From Methanobacteriota archaeon (lineage in GTDB: Archaea > Thermoplasmatota > Thermoplasmata > RBG-16-68-12): DNA of 10,213 bases. Within the stretch, counting starts at the first letter, position 1. Every line of letters begins with the position of its first letter. Location: NCBI GenBank assembly GCA_005878665.1, contig VBLR01000083.1, positions 1-10,213 of the forward strand. Direction: 5' to 3'. This document shows, one piece after another, positions 5,178 through 10,213 of the stretch. Both the position numbers and the translations under genes were made by a program. The notes below the pieces were generated by a model, which did no database searches, was not told the DNA's origin, and saw only the letters and a program-made list of their open reading frames with translations.

Positions 5178-5185
5178 GATTAAGG
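5178..5185 (-). promoter_or_regulatory. TATA-like box for the secreted-protein gene
   Basis: Read on the minus strand the box is CCTTAATC, lying between the aTrm56 stop and the GTG start codons. Its spacing fits a leaderless start at GTG 5154 or 5160. Confidence 0.45.
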
Positions 5186-5193
5186 TTGCGGGT

Positions 5194-5703
5194 TCAGTGA
5201 CCCGAGCCTTCCACAGACTTTCCCCGGGGGTTGGGTCGGATCCGGATGCGCGCGGTGGACTCGCTTCGAAGGGACCGGCCGCCCATGAGGCGGTCCAAGA
5301 AGACGGCGAGGGCGGCGACCTCGGAGTGGGGCTCGTTCCCGACGGCCACGTTGAAGTCGACCAAGTCGTACACGTCCCGCGGGACCTTCTCCGCACCGAT
5401 GACGATCAACAGGTCGTCCCGCGGGATGCGCGAGAGCAGATCGTCGATCGGCAGGCCGTACATCGTCAGGTGGACTTTCGGGCCGTGCCATTCCCGCAAG
5501 GTCTGCCGCCAGGGTACGCCGGTCTCGATTCGGAATGAGCCGCCGAATCGGCGCACCACGCTTCGGACGGTCCGCTCGAGCGCGGGATCCCGGGTCGAGA
5601 CGAGGACCGCGTCCGCTCCGAAGACCCGCGCGGCCAAGGCCACATGGGTCGTGACCCGCTTGTCTCGAGCGGGACGGTGCCCGAGCCGGAGGACGGTGAT
5701 CAA
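5194..5703 (-). CDS. tRNA (cytidine(56)-2'-O)-methyltransferase, aTrm56
   Basis: The 169-residue protein matches the archaeal SPOUT methyltransferase aTrm56, which methylates the ribose of C56 in the T-loop of tRNA using SAM. Family hallmarks are all visible: VLRLGHRPARDKRVTTHVALAARVFGA at the N-terminus, HLTMYG (78-83), VIGAEKVPRDVYD (101-113) and NVAVGNEPHSEVAALAVFLDRL (118-139). The last two form the knotted SAM pocket and the dimer interface. The start is TTG 5703, because an in-frame stop lies two codons upstream and VLRLGHR must be near the N-terminus. GAGG lies about eight bases before TTG. The gene follows the winged-helix gene by three bases, so the two form an operon. The enzyme is almost confined to archaea and is strong evidence for the source. 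Confidence 0.95.
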   Translation of the reverse strand: MITVLRLGHRPARDKRVTTHVALAARVFGADAVLVSTRDPALERTVRSVVRRFGGSFRIETGVPWRQTLREWHGPKVHLTMYGLPIDDLLSRIPRDDLLIVIGAEKVPRDVYDLVDFNVAVGNEPHSEVAALAVFLDRLMGGRSLRSESTARIRIRPNPRGKSVEGSGH

Positions 5704-5706
5704 CGG

Positions 5707-6204
5707 TCAGTCCTCGAACCGGATGATCCGGTGACCTCGGAAGTCCAGACGGGGCGAGCGCTTGACCAGGGCCTTCAGCTTCGTCTGGGTCACCTTGAGG
5801 GCATCGGCGACATCACCCGAGAACTTCCCTTCCGTGCCCACCATCTCGAAGATCTTGGTTTCGATGACGGCGTACGCCTCTTCGGACATCATCGCGGCGT
5901 GCAGCACATCCGAGATTTCCGGGACTGGCGCAGTCGCGTTGATGTGGAACGACGAGTAGAACGCGTGGTACGCCTTCTCCGGGGACGCGGTCGGGCCGGT
6001 CTGCCATTTCGTCTCCACGAGCTTCATCTTCTCGAAGAACCGGAGGGCGTCGGCGCCCGACGCACCGAATTTTTCTTCGATCTCGCGGGCGGTCTTCCAG
6101 CCCGTGGAAACCTCCTTGAACACCTCGCTCTTGACCTCGGTGTCGACCGCGCGCAGAATCGGAACGAGTTCGGCGACCTCGCTCACAACCTTGATGCGAT
6201 TCAA
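5707..6204 (-). CDS. Winged-helix-like archaeal protein, probable transcriptional regulator
   Basis: The 165-residue product has an N-terminal winged-helix region (about residues 18-68): EVKSEVFKEVSTGWKTAREIEEKFGASGADALRFFEKMKLVETKW, typical of ArsR-like folds. The middle (AYHAFYSSFHINATAPVPEISDVLHAAMMSEEAY) may be a dimer or ligand part. The C-terminal region (KFSGDVADALKVTQTKLKALVKRSPRL) looks like a second helix-turn-helix. There are no cysteines, so metal sensing through thiols is unlikely. The best start is TTG 6204, with GTG 6186 as an alternative; no in-frame ATG lies between the TATA-like box and the conserved part. It is cotranscribed with aTrm56, only three bases apart. It may regulate its own operon, but DNA-binding targets are unknown and the family was not identified by name. 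Confidence 0.72.
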   Translation of the reverse strand: MNRIKVVSEVAELVPILRAVDTEVKSEVFKEVSTGWKTAREIEEKFGASGADALRFFEKMKLVETKWQTGPTASPEKAYHAFYSSFHINATAPVPEISDVLHAAMMSEEAYAVIETKIFEMVGTEGKFSGDVADALKVTQTKLKALVKRSPRLDFRGHRIIRFED

Positions 6205-6237
6205 ATAGACCGACGCGCTCGATATCCAGGTGTGCCG

Positions 6238-6243
6238 TTATAA
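6238..6243 (-). promoter_or_regulatory. TATA-like box for the winged-helix/aTrm56 operon
   Basis: TTATAA is self-complementary and sits in an A/T-rich island (6236-6252). Its centre is 36 nt before TTG 6204, giving a predicted leader of about 8-12 nt. Confidence 0.55.
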
Positions 6244-6246
6244 GTT

Positions 6247-6339
6247 TTATTTCGCTCGCCGAAAGAATTTCACACGCGCGGAGGAAATCAGCGGAACGAC
6301 CTTCGCTTCCGCTCGATTCTTGGGGCGCAGGTACTCCAT
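6247..6339 (-). CDS. Possible 30-residue basic peptide
   Basis: A short frame runs from ATG 6339 to TAA at 6247-6249, encoding a basic peptide starting MEYLRPKNRAEAKVV and ending ARVKFFRRAK. In its favour: the TATA-like GCTTAAA on this strand at 6368-6374 is about 31 nt upstream, and the frame ends just before the next promoter, filling an otherwise empty 199-bp gap. Against it: third positions are less GC-rich than in neighbouring genes, no ribosome site is present, and such short frames arise by chance. It is not recognised and could be non-coding. Confidence 0.3.
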   Translation of the reverse strand: MEYLRPKNRAEAKVVPLISSARVKFFRRAK

Positions 6340-6367
6340 GATTTCGCCGTCTCGGCCGGCGGAAATG

Positions 6368-6373
6368 TTTAAG
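6368..6373. promoter_or_regulatory. TATA-like box for the ssDNA-binding protein, possibly bidirectional
   Basis: TTTAAG, with GTTTAAGC around it, is centred 33 nt before ATG 6404 on the plus strand. Read on the other strand as GCTTAAAC, it is 31 nt before the possible peptide at 6339. Confidence 0.6.
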
Positions 6374-6403
6374 CGAAACCGGGGCGTTCGCGGCCCGGGT
6401 CGG

Positions 6404-6697
6404 ATGAAAGTCAAGGAACTCCGTCCGGAGAGCAAGGTCGACGTGATCGAGCTCACGATTCGTCAGAAGGGCGAGACGCGAGATTTCTCGAGTCGCAGCG
6501 GCTCCACGGGGAAAGTGGCGGATGCGAAAGCCGTCGACGACGAGGGGACCGAGGTCTCCGTCAGCCTGTGGAACGACGAGATCGAGCGCGTCCAAGCAAA
6601 CGACCGAATCCGGATCACGAACGGATGGGTCCGCGAGTGGCGGGGCAACATGCAGGTCAGCGCCGGTCGATACGGGAAGCTCGAAGTCCTACACTAG
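6404..6697 (+). CDS. Single-stranded DNA-binding protein, OB-fold (archaeal SSB/SOSS-B type)
   Basis: The 97-residue product is a single OB-fold of the RPA/SOSS-B1/Sulfolobus-SSB group, which coats single-stranded DNA during replication and repair. The typical order is seen: MKVKELRPESKVDVIELTI, then GKVADAKAVDDEGTEVSVSLWND (residues 36-58), DRIRITNGWVREWRGNMQVSAGRYGKLE (67-94). Aromatics suited to base stacking are Trp56, Trp75, Trp79 and Tyr90. There is no acidic C-terminal tail of the Sulfolobus kind, so partner binding through a tail is not evident. ATG 6404 lies 33 nt after a TATA-like box and precedes the first conserved residues; upstream in-frame codons are not credible coding. Its TAG overlaps the stop of the convergent polyprenol-kinase-like gene by nine bases. 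Confidence 0.88.
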   Translation: MKVKELRPESKVDVIELTIRQKGETRDFSSRSGSTGKVADAKAVDDEGTEVSVSLWNDEIERVQANDRIRITNGWVREWRGNMQVSAGRYGKLEVLH

Positions 6698-7294
6698 GAT
6701 GGGTGGCCGGAAGATTAGCACGACCGCCGTGAGGACCGCGAGCGGCACCACGAGCATGAGAAGATCATCATCCAGTTGGCGGTGCTTCGGCCCTTCGACA
6801 ATCATCGCGGATCCCGTGGCGATCACCGCGAACAGGAACTGCCAACTCCACTCTCGGATGCCGAGCATCGCGTATTCCGTTGCGAGGAACAGGACGAAAT
6901 ACGCCGCGACGACTCCGGAGCGAGGCCATGATCTCCTCCGGGCGAGCGCCGCGATCGGATCGATCCATGCCATCCCGAGGAACACGGGAACGACGAGGTA
7001 CGGAGCGAGGGTCCCGAGGAGGTCGCCGAAGAGGAAGAGCGCGAGCCCCAAACCCAGGGCGCCTTGCGCATACGCGGAGACGCGCCGGCCCTCGTACGGC
7101 CGCATCCCGAAGAGCCGGATGCCGAGCGCGAACCGCGCGATCTCGATGCACGCCGCGGTCCCGAGGAAGAGCAGCGTCACGCTCGTCCGGGTGATCCCGC
7201 TCCCGGCCCGGAGGTCCTCCGGGAGCAGGTAGTACGAAAGGAAGACGGGCGAGACGATGTGCATGGCTCGACGGAAGGCGGCGTTGCCGTCCAT
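6689..7294 (-). CDS. Polyprenol/dolichol-kinase-like integral membrane protein
   Basis: From ATG 7294 the product is 201 residues with about six or seven hydrophobic segments. It shows features of the dolichol kinase/phytol kinase/CDP-diglyceride synthetase superfamily (COG0170): an N-terminal FRRAMH (R8/R9-x-x-H12), the WIDPIAALARRR segment (110-121) in the place of the family's GD-x-x-A-x-x-x-G motif, and a C-terminal E169-G-P-K-H-R-Q-L-D-D-D-L, resembling the conserved E...DDN-l. Such enzymes use CTP to phosphorylate or activate isoprenoid lipids in the membrane. The GD motif is less canonical, so activity is uncertain. It is the last gene of an operon with the ABC permease and ATPase, 19 bp after the permease. 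Lipid-carrier supply for an exported product is a reasonable inference. An upstream start at 7351 would overlap the permease and lacks family-like sequence. Confidence 0.6.
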   Translation of the reverse strand: MDGNAAFRRAMHIVSPVFLSYYLLPEDLRAGSGITRTSVTLLFLGTAACIEIARFALGIRLFGMRPYEGRRVSAYAQGALGLGLALFLFGDLLGTLAPYLVVPVFLGMAWIDPIAALARRRSWPRSGVVAAYFVLFLATEYAMLGIREWSWQFLFAVIATGSAMIVEGPKHRQLDDDLLMLVVPLAVLTAVVLIFRPPILV

Positions 7295-7313
7295 GGTGTA
7301 GACCCCGCGGCCG

Positions 7314-8777
7314 TCACTCGCCGAACTCCGTGCCGCGCCATTTCTCGTCAATGCCCTTGAGCAAGATATACGTTATCGCGCCGAGGATTGCGAGCACGAG
7401 ACCGATGCCGATCGCGGAGAGCCGCAGGTCTCGGTCGATCGTGAAGGACAAGATCGTCAATCCGAAGTCCGGGAGCATCGACATCACGCTGAAGCGCGCG
7501 AGCACGCCCGGGTCGAAGAGAAACGAGTTCGTGCGGAGGCCGGTCAGGTAGGCCGTCATGACGACGATATACGACGAGGTGACGAGGACGATCGGGATCG
7601 CGAGCCACAGCAATCGGGTGTCTGCGTTCAGCCAGGCGATGATCACGACGAATCCGACCCCGATCCACGTCGTCATCAGCAGGAAGGCGATCAACTTCGT
7701 GCGGATGACCTGGGGAACCGAGACCGGCACCGTCGCGAGGTAATCGGTCGCGTCGACGTTGTTCATCCAATTGTACAGGATCACGCCGAAGAACCCGACC
7801 ATGCCGGCGTAGAAGACCGTGTTGAAGCCGACCGGCACCTGGAGACCGTACCGGACGAACCACGCGGTGAAGGACAACAGGAGGAGCGGTGTCACGAACG
7901 AGAAGAACATCTTCGCGTACGTGCCGCTCCGCTGCAGATCCACGAGTTCCTTTCCGAGGAGGGCGCTGTACCCGCCCAGTCGGGCGAGCCTTGCGGTGAG
8001 CCCCGGCAACTCGTTCCGCACCGCCACGGTGGGAGGCTCAAATCGCTCAGGCACGAGGACCACGGCGCCCGCGATGAGTACCGCCACGATTCCCATTCCG
8101 AACAACGCGAGCGATACGGCTGCGCCTAGGTCCGATCCAAGTGGCGGGAGGGACTCGTGGGCCGCGAGGCTCGGGAGAATCCAGGAGAACGGGATGGCCC
8201 GCGCGGTCCCGGCCGCTGCGAAGAGCGCCGAAACGCCGGCGACGGCGACCACGCAACCCGCGCGGCTCTGCATGTATGCCGTCGAGACGAAGAAACTCAC
8301 CGACATCCCCAGCAGGAACGAAAGGAGCGCCGCGCCGAAGAGGACCCCGATGCTCGTGAGCCGAAAGTGCGTGACCGGCACGGAGAGGGCGAGGCCGACC
8401 GTCGCGGGCACGAGGAGCAGGACCATGTAGAAGATCGCGTCGCGGACGAACATGCCCAAGAACGTTCTGCGGAATCGCATCGGGAGAATCCCCGGCATCG
8501 CGACGACGTAGTTGCGCGTGCCGCTCGTCCGCTCCAGGTACTGACGACCGAGGAACCCGAACGCTCCGACGCTCAGGCCGTACAAGAAGACGCTGACGTG
8601 CAAGAGCAGAATGGCGTCGGGCAGCGGAGTGAATGCGAACAACCTCCCGCTCGTGACCGCGATTGACAGGCTGAACATCGTGATGATGAACGGGAACGAC
8701 ACGAACATCGTTTGACTGGAGTAGCTCGCGTGGACCCGGAATTCCTCTTTGAGCATGAGCCGAAGGAGCCAGCTCAT
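7314..8777 (-). CDS. ABC transporter permease, multispanning (ABC-2-like)
   Basis: From ATG 8777 the product is 487 residues with roughly 12 hydrophobic segments, among them SFPFIITMFSLSIAV, LLLHVSVFLYGLSVGAFGFLG, AIFYMVLLLVPATVGLALSV, FFSFVTPLLLLSFTAWFV and ALLVFWL-like stretches near the C-terminus. The N-terminus (MSWLLRLMLKEEFRVHASYSSQTMF) resembles the cytoplasmic entry helix of ABC-2 exporters. The length suggests two six-helix halves in one chain, which would pair with a dimer of the upstream ATPase. It starts two bases after the ATPase stop, so the two are cotranscribed and coupled. The frame extends upstream to 9104, but that part overlaps the ATPase gene and is not coding. The substrate is unknown; lipid, antibiotic or polymer export are all possible. 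Confidence 0.88.
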   Translation of the reverse strand: MSWLLRLMLKEEFRVHASYSSQTMFVSFPFIITMFSLSIAVTSGRLFAFTPLPDAILLLHVSVFLYGLSVGAFGFLGRQYLERTSGTRNYVVAMPGILPMRFRRTFLGMFVRDAIFYMVLLLVPATVGLALSVPVTHFRLTSIGVLFGAALLSFLLGMSVSFFVSTAYMQSRAGCVVAVAGVSALFAAAGTARAIPFSWILPSLAAHESLPPLGSDLGAAVSLALFGMGIVAVLIAGAVVLVPERFEPPTVAVRNELPGLTARLARLGGYSALLGKELVDLQRSGTYAKMFFSFVTPLLLLSFTAWFVRYGLQVPVGFNTVFYAGMVGFFGVILYNWMNNVDATDYLATVPVSVPQVIRTKLIAFLLMTTWIGVGFVVIIAWLNADTRLLWLAIPIVLVTSSYIVVMTAYLTGLRTNSFLFDPGVLARFSVMSMLPDFGLTILSFTIDRDLRLSAIGIGLVLAILGAITYILLKGIDEKWRGTEFGE

Positions 8778-8779
8778 CG

Positions 8780-9493
8780 TCACGCCCCGACCAGCCGGAG
8801 GAACGCGGACTCGAGATCCGCATCGCCGCCGCGAATCTGGTCCACGGTCCCGGTCGCGATGATCGATCCGCTCTGGATGACCGCGACGCGATCGCACAGC
8901 TTCCCTGCGATGTCGAGCAGGTGGGAGGCCATGAACGCCGTCCCGCCCTTGGCGCGGTATTCGGCGAGGAAGTCCTTGAGCTTCCGCTGATAGATTGGAT
9001 CCAGGTTGATGAACGGTTCGTCGAGGAAGACGACAGCCGGCTCGTGGATGAATGCCGCGGCGAGCATCAGCTTTTGTCGCGTTCCCTTCGAGAGATCCTT
9101 GCACAGCGTCGTCCCGCCCTCGTCGAGATCGAAGAACTCGAACCAGTGTGCGATTCGTTCCTCGAGGCGGTCCAGTTTCCGAACCCGCCCGACGAAGTAG
9201 AGGTACTCATGCGCGGTCAAGTACGATGGAGGAGACTCCACTTCCGGCACGATCCCGACCAGGGACTTGACGTGAAGCGGTTCCTGGACCACGTCGACGT
9301 CCAAGACGTGCGCCTCTCCCGAGGTCGGACGCAATTGACCGGTGAGGATTCGGAGCATCGTCGTCTTGCCCGCGCCGTTCGGGCCGAACAAGCCGAAGAA
9401 TTCCCCCGGTTCGACCGCGAGGTCGATTCCCTTCAGGGCGTCCAGGCTGCCGTAGCGTTTCGTGAGCTGGGACGCTCGGATCGCGGGCACCAT
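8780..9493 (-). CDS. ABC transporter ATP-binding protein
   Basis: The 237-residue protein is a typical ATPase of ABC-2 exporters. Walker A is GPNGAGKT (37-44), the signature is LSKGT (134-138), a variant of LSGGQ also common in this subfamily, Walker B is VVFLDEP (154-160), the D-loop is NLD, and the switch histidine is His191 (ASHLLD). The Q-loop is unusual: IVPEVES (81-87) has Glu84 where glutamine is expected. Related exporter ATPases also show E or D here. The start ATG 9493 follows a TATA-like box by 24 nt, so the transcript is leaderless. It is first of a three-gene operon with the permease and the polyprenol-kinase-like protein and is divergent from the ArsC-like gene. Confidence 0.96.
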   Translation of the reverse strand: MVPAIRASQLTKRYGSLDALKGIDLAVEPGEFFGLFGPNGAGKTTMLRILTGQLRPTSGEAHVLDVDVVQEPLHVKSLVGIVPEVESPPSYLTAHEYLYFVGRVRKLDRLEERIAHWFEFFDLDEGGTTLCKDLSKGTRQKLMLAAAFIHEPAVVFLDEPFINLDPIYQRKLKDFLAEYRAKGGTAFMASHLLDIAGKLCDRVAVIQSGSIIATGTVDQIRGGDADLESAFLRLVGA

Positions 9494-9513
9494 GGCGGCC
9501 GACGCGGGGTGCG

Positions 9514-9520
9514 TTATTTA
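9514..9520 (-). promoter_or_regulatory. TATA-like box of the ABC operon
   Basis: On the minus strand the box reads TAAATAA inside CCTAAATAACG. It is centred 24 nt before ATG 9493. Confidence 0.6.
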
Positions 9521-9557
9521 GGACTTGGCTCACGATTATCGAGGGCGCAGGCGCGAA

Positions 9558-9566
9558 GCTATTTGG
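9558..9566 (+). promoter_or_regulatory. TATA-like box for the ArsC-like gene
   Basis: GCTATTTGG is centred 28 nt before ATG 9590. Together with the minus-strand box it makes a compact divergent promoter region of 96 bp. Confidence 0.4.
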
Positions 9567-9589
9567 CCCGCGTGCGATTGTCTCAATCC

Positions 9590-10006
9590 ATGGGAACGGT
9601 CCTCTTCGTCTGCGTCGAGAACACCTTCCGGAGCGTGCTCTCCGAGGCGCTCTTCAACGCGGCGGCTCCGACCGGCTGGCGCGCGGAGAGCGCCGGCGTT
9701 CAAGCCGCTGCGACGATCAATCCACTCGTGCCGGGGCTGTTGCGAGAAATTGGGATCGAGCTCGGCCCGAAGAAGCCCCGCTTGGTGACGCCCGAGATGA
9801 CCGCTCGCGCGACCCGTGTCGTCACCTTTGGTTGCCTCGATCGGTGTCCCATCGGTGCCCGCGAGAAGTCGGAAGACTGGCCCATCCCCGGCGCCACAGG
9901 GAAGACGATGGACCAGCTTCGCGCGATTCGAGATGAACTCCGCCGTCGCGTGGCCGAACTCTCGACGCGTCTCGAAGCATCCACGGTGTCGGCGAAGCCC
10001 TCCTGA
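9590..10006 (+). CDS. Arsenate reductase/low-molecular-weight phosphatase family protein, ArsC-type
   Basis: The 138-residue protein carries the LMW-phosphatase P-loop C8-V-E-N-T-F-R14-S (CX5R) at the N-terminus. It also has two further cysteines at 82 and 86 in TFGCLDRCPIG and the acid loop SEDWPIP with Asp96. Three such cysteines mark thioredoxin-coupled arsenate reductases (Cys10-Cys82-Cys89 in the Staphylococcus enzyme), in which arsenate is reduced to arsenite through a disulfide relay. A plain tyrosine phosphatase would lack the second pair. The spacing of the second pair is four rather than seven residues apart, so the relay may differ and substrate is not certain. The start at ATG 9590 precedes GTVLFVCVEN directly and fits TATA spacing. 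The thioredoxin at 404 is a possible reductant, but no arsenic regulator or efflux pump is in the window. Confidence 0.82.
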   Translation: MGTVLFVCVENTFRSVLSEALFNAAAPTGWRAESAGVQAAATINPLVPGLLREIGIELGPKKPRLVTPEMTARATRVVTFGCLDRCPIGAREKSEDWPIPGATGKTMDQLRAIRDELRRRVAELSTRLEASTVSAKPS

Positions 10007-10010
10007 GCAA

Positions 10011-10019
10011 AGTTTGAAA
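10011..10019 (+). promoter_or_regulatory. TATA-like box for the asparaginase-like gene
   Basis: AGTTTGAAA begins five bases after the ArsC-like stop and is centred 28 nt before GTG 10043. The transcript is predicted to be leaderless. Confidence 0.45.
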
Positions 10020-10042
10020 CGCCCCTCGTCTGTGCCGCCGTC

Positions 10043-10213
10043 GTGCGGCCCCTCATCCTCACGCACTGCGGAGCGGGTTCCGATCGATCCGTCCAGGACG
10101 CCGCCGAGGTCGCAGGGGCCCGCGGCTTGGAGATTCTGAGGCACGGAGGCAAAGCGCTAGACGCGGTCATCGAGGCGATCGTGGTCCTCGAAGACGATCC
10201 GCGATTGAACGCC
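10043..10213 (+). CDS. Isoaspartyl peptidase/type 2 L-asparaginase, N-terminal part (3' end outside window)
   Basis: GTG 10043 opens a frame that continues to the window edge, giving 57 residues. The text LILTHCGAGS, then AGARGLEILRHGGKALDAVIEAIVVLEDDPRLNA, is the N-terminus of the Ntn-hydrolase family of plant-type asparaginases/isoaspartyl peptidases. These are made as precursors and cut before a catalytic threonine that lies beyond the window. The family's HGGAG motif reads HCGAG here. The start is chosen because the TATA-like box is 28 nt upstream and the family motif begins a few residues later. The enzyme would hydrolyse asparagine or isoaspartyl dipeptides in the cytosol, or be a related Ntn-hydrolase; activity cannot be judged without the rest. 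Confidence 0.85.
   Translation, partial: MRPLILTHCGAGSDRSVQDAAEVAGARGLEILRHGGKALDAVIEAIVVLEDDPRLNA

Noticed and set aside
6230..6403. 58-codon N-terminal extension of the ssDNA-binding protein
   Set aside because: The extension would begin at GTG 6230 and run through the TATA-like box at 6368. OB-fold homologues begin at the MKVKEL sequence.
8778..9104. 109-codon upstream extension of the permease frame
   Set aside because: It overlaps the ATPase gene in another frame. ATG 8777 follows the ATPase stop by two bases and starts a typical permease N-terminus.
8921..9589. Long plus-strand N-terminal extension of the ArsC-like frame
   Set aside because: It is antisense to the ABC ATPase and unlike any family sequence. 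The conserved P-loop starts right after ATG 9590, which also has a TATA-like box.
1..10213. Mobile island, prophage or defence system
   Set aside because: No transposase, integrase, tRNA edge, direct repeats, CRISPR repeats, nucleases or toxin-antitoxin pairs were seen, and codon use looks even along the window.

Overview
The window looks like a stretch of GC-rich archaeal chromosome, probably a euryarchaeon of the Thermoplasmatota type. The phylum is an inference; the domain is well supported. The archaeal evidence is an aTrm56-type tRNA 2'-O-methyltransferase, a paired aspartate carbamoyltransferase catalytic and regulatory chain, a stand-alone OB-fold single-strand-binding protein of the Sulfolobus SSB/SOSS-B type, a PRC-barrel protein, winged-helix regulators, and TATA-like boxes about 22-34 nt before many start codons, as expected for leaderless archaeal transcripts. 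I see no rRNA, tRNA, CRISPR array, insertion sequence, integrase or prophage gene.

Layout of the left half (+ strand): the 3' end of a SAM-dependent methyltransferase (1-324); a thioredoxin with WCTPC active site (404-730); a 53-residue Cys/His-rich protein (771-932); a winged-helix protein (1044-1418) followed by a strong hairpin plus T-rich tract (1438-1477); a gene-poor, structure-rich interval; a small conserved-looking protein of unknown function (1637-1852); then pyrB-pyrI (1943-3327), whose products form aspartate transcarbamoylase. Next come a PRC-barrel protein (3424-3708) and a ParB/sulfiredoxin-fold protein with SerK-like features (3766-4197).

Layout of the middle: on the - strand are a secreted or membrane-anchored, sequon-rich protein (4198-5160), aTrm56 (5194-5703) and a winged-helix-like protein (5707-6204). 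A divergent region follows, holding a possible 30-residue peptide gene on the - strand, and then the OB-fold ssDNA-binding protein (6404-6697) on the + strand.

Layout of the right end: a three-gene - strand operon runs from 9493 down to 6689, encoding an ABC ATPase, a 487-residue multispanning permease and a polyprenol/dolichol-kinase-like membrane protein. Divergent from it are an ArsC/low-molecular-weight-phosphatase-type protein (9590-10006) and the start of an isoaspartyl peptidase/type 2 asparaginase (10043 to the window edge).

Functionally the window mixes housekeeping genes (pyrimidine synthesis, tRNA modification, ssDNA binding) with redox and envelope functions. Thioredoxin and the ArsC-like protein could be partners, since ArsC enzymes of this class are recycled by thioredoxin, but they lie about 9 kb apart. 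The most unusual items are the Cys-rich mini-protein beside thioredoxin, the unknown 71-residue protein, the ABC-permease/polyprenol-kinase operon, and the clear split between leaderless genes and genes with a longer leader carrying a Shine-Dalgarno site.
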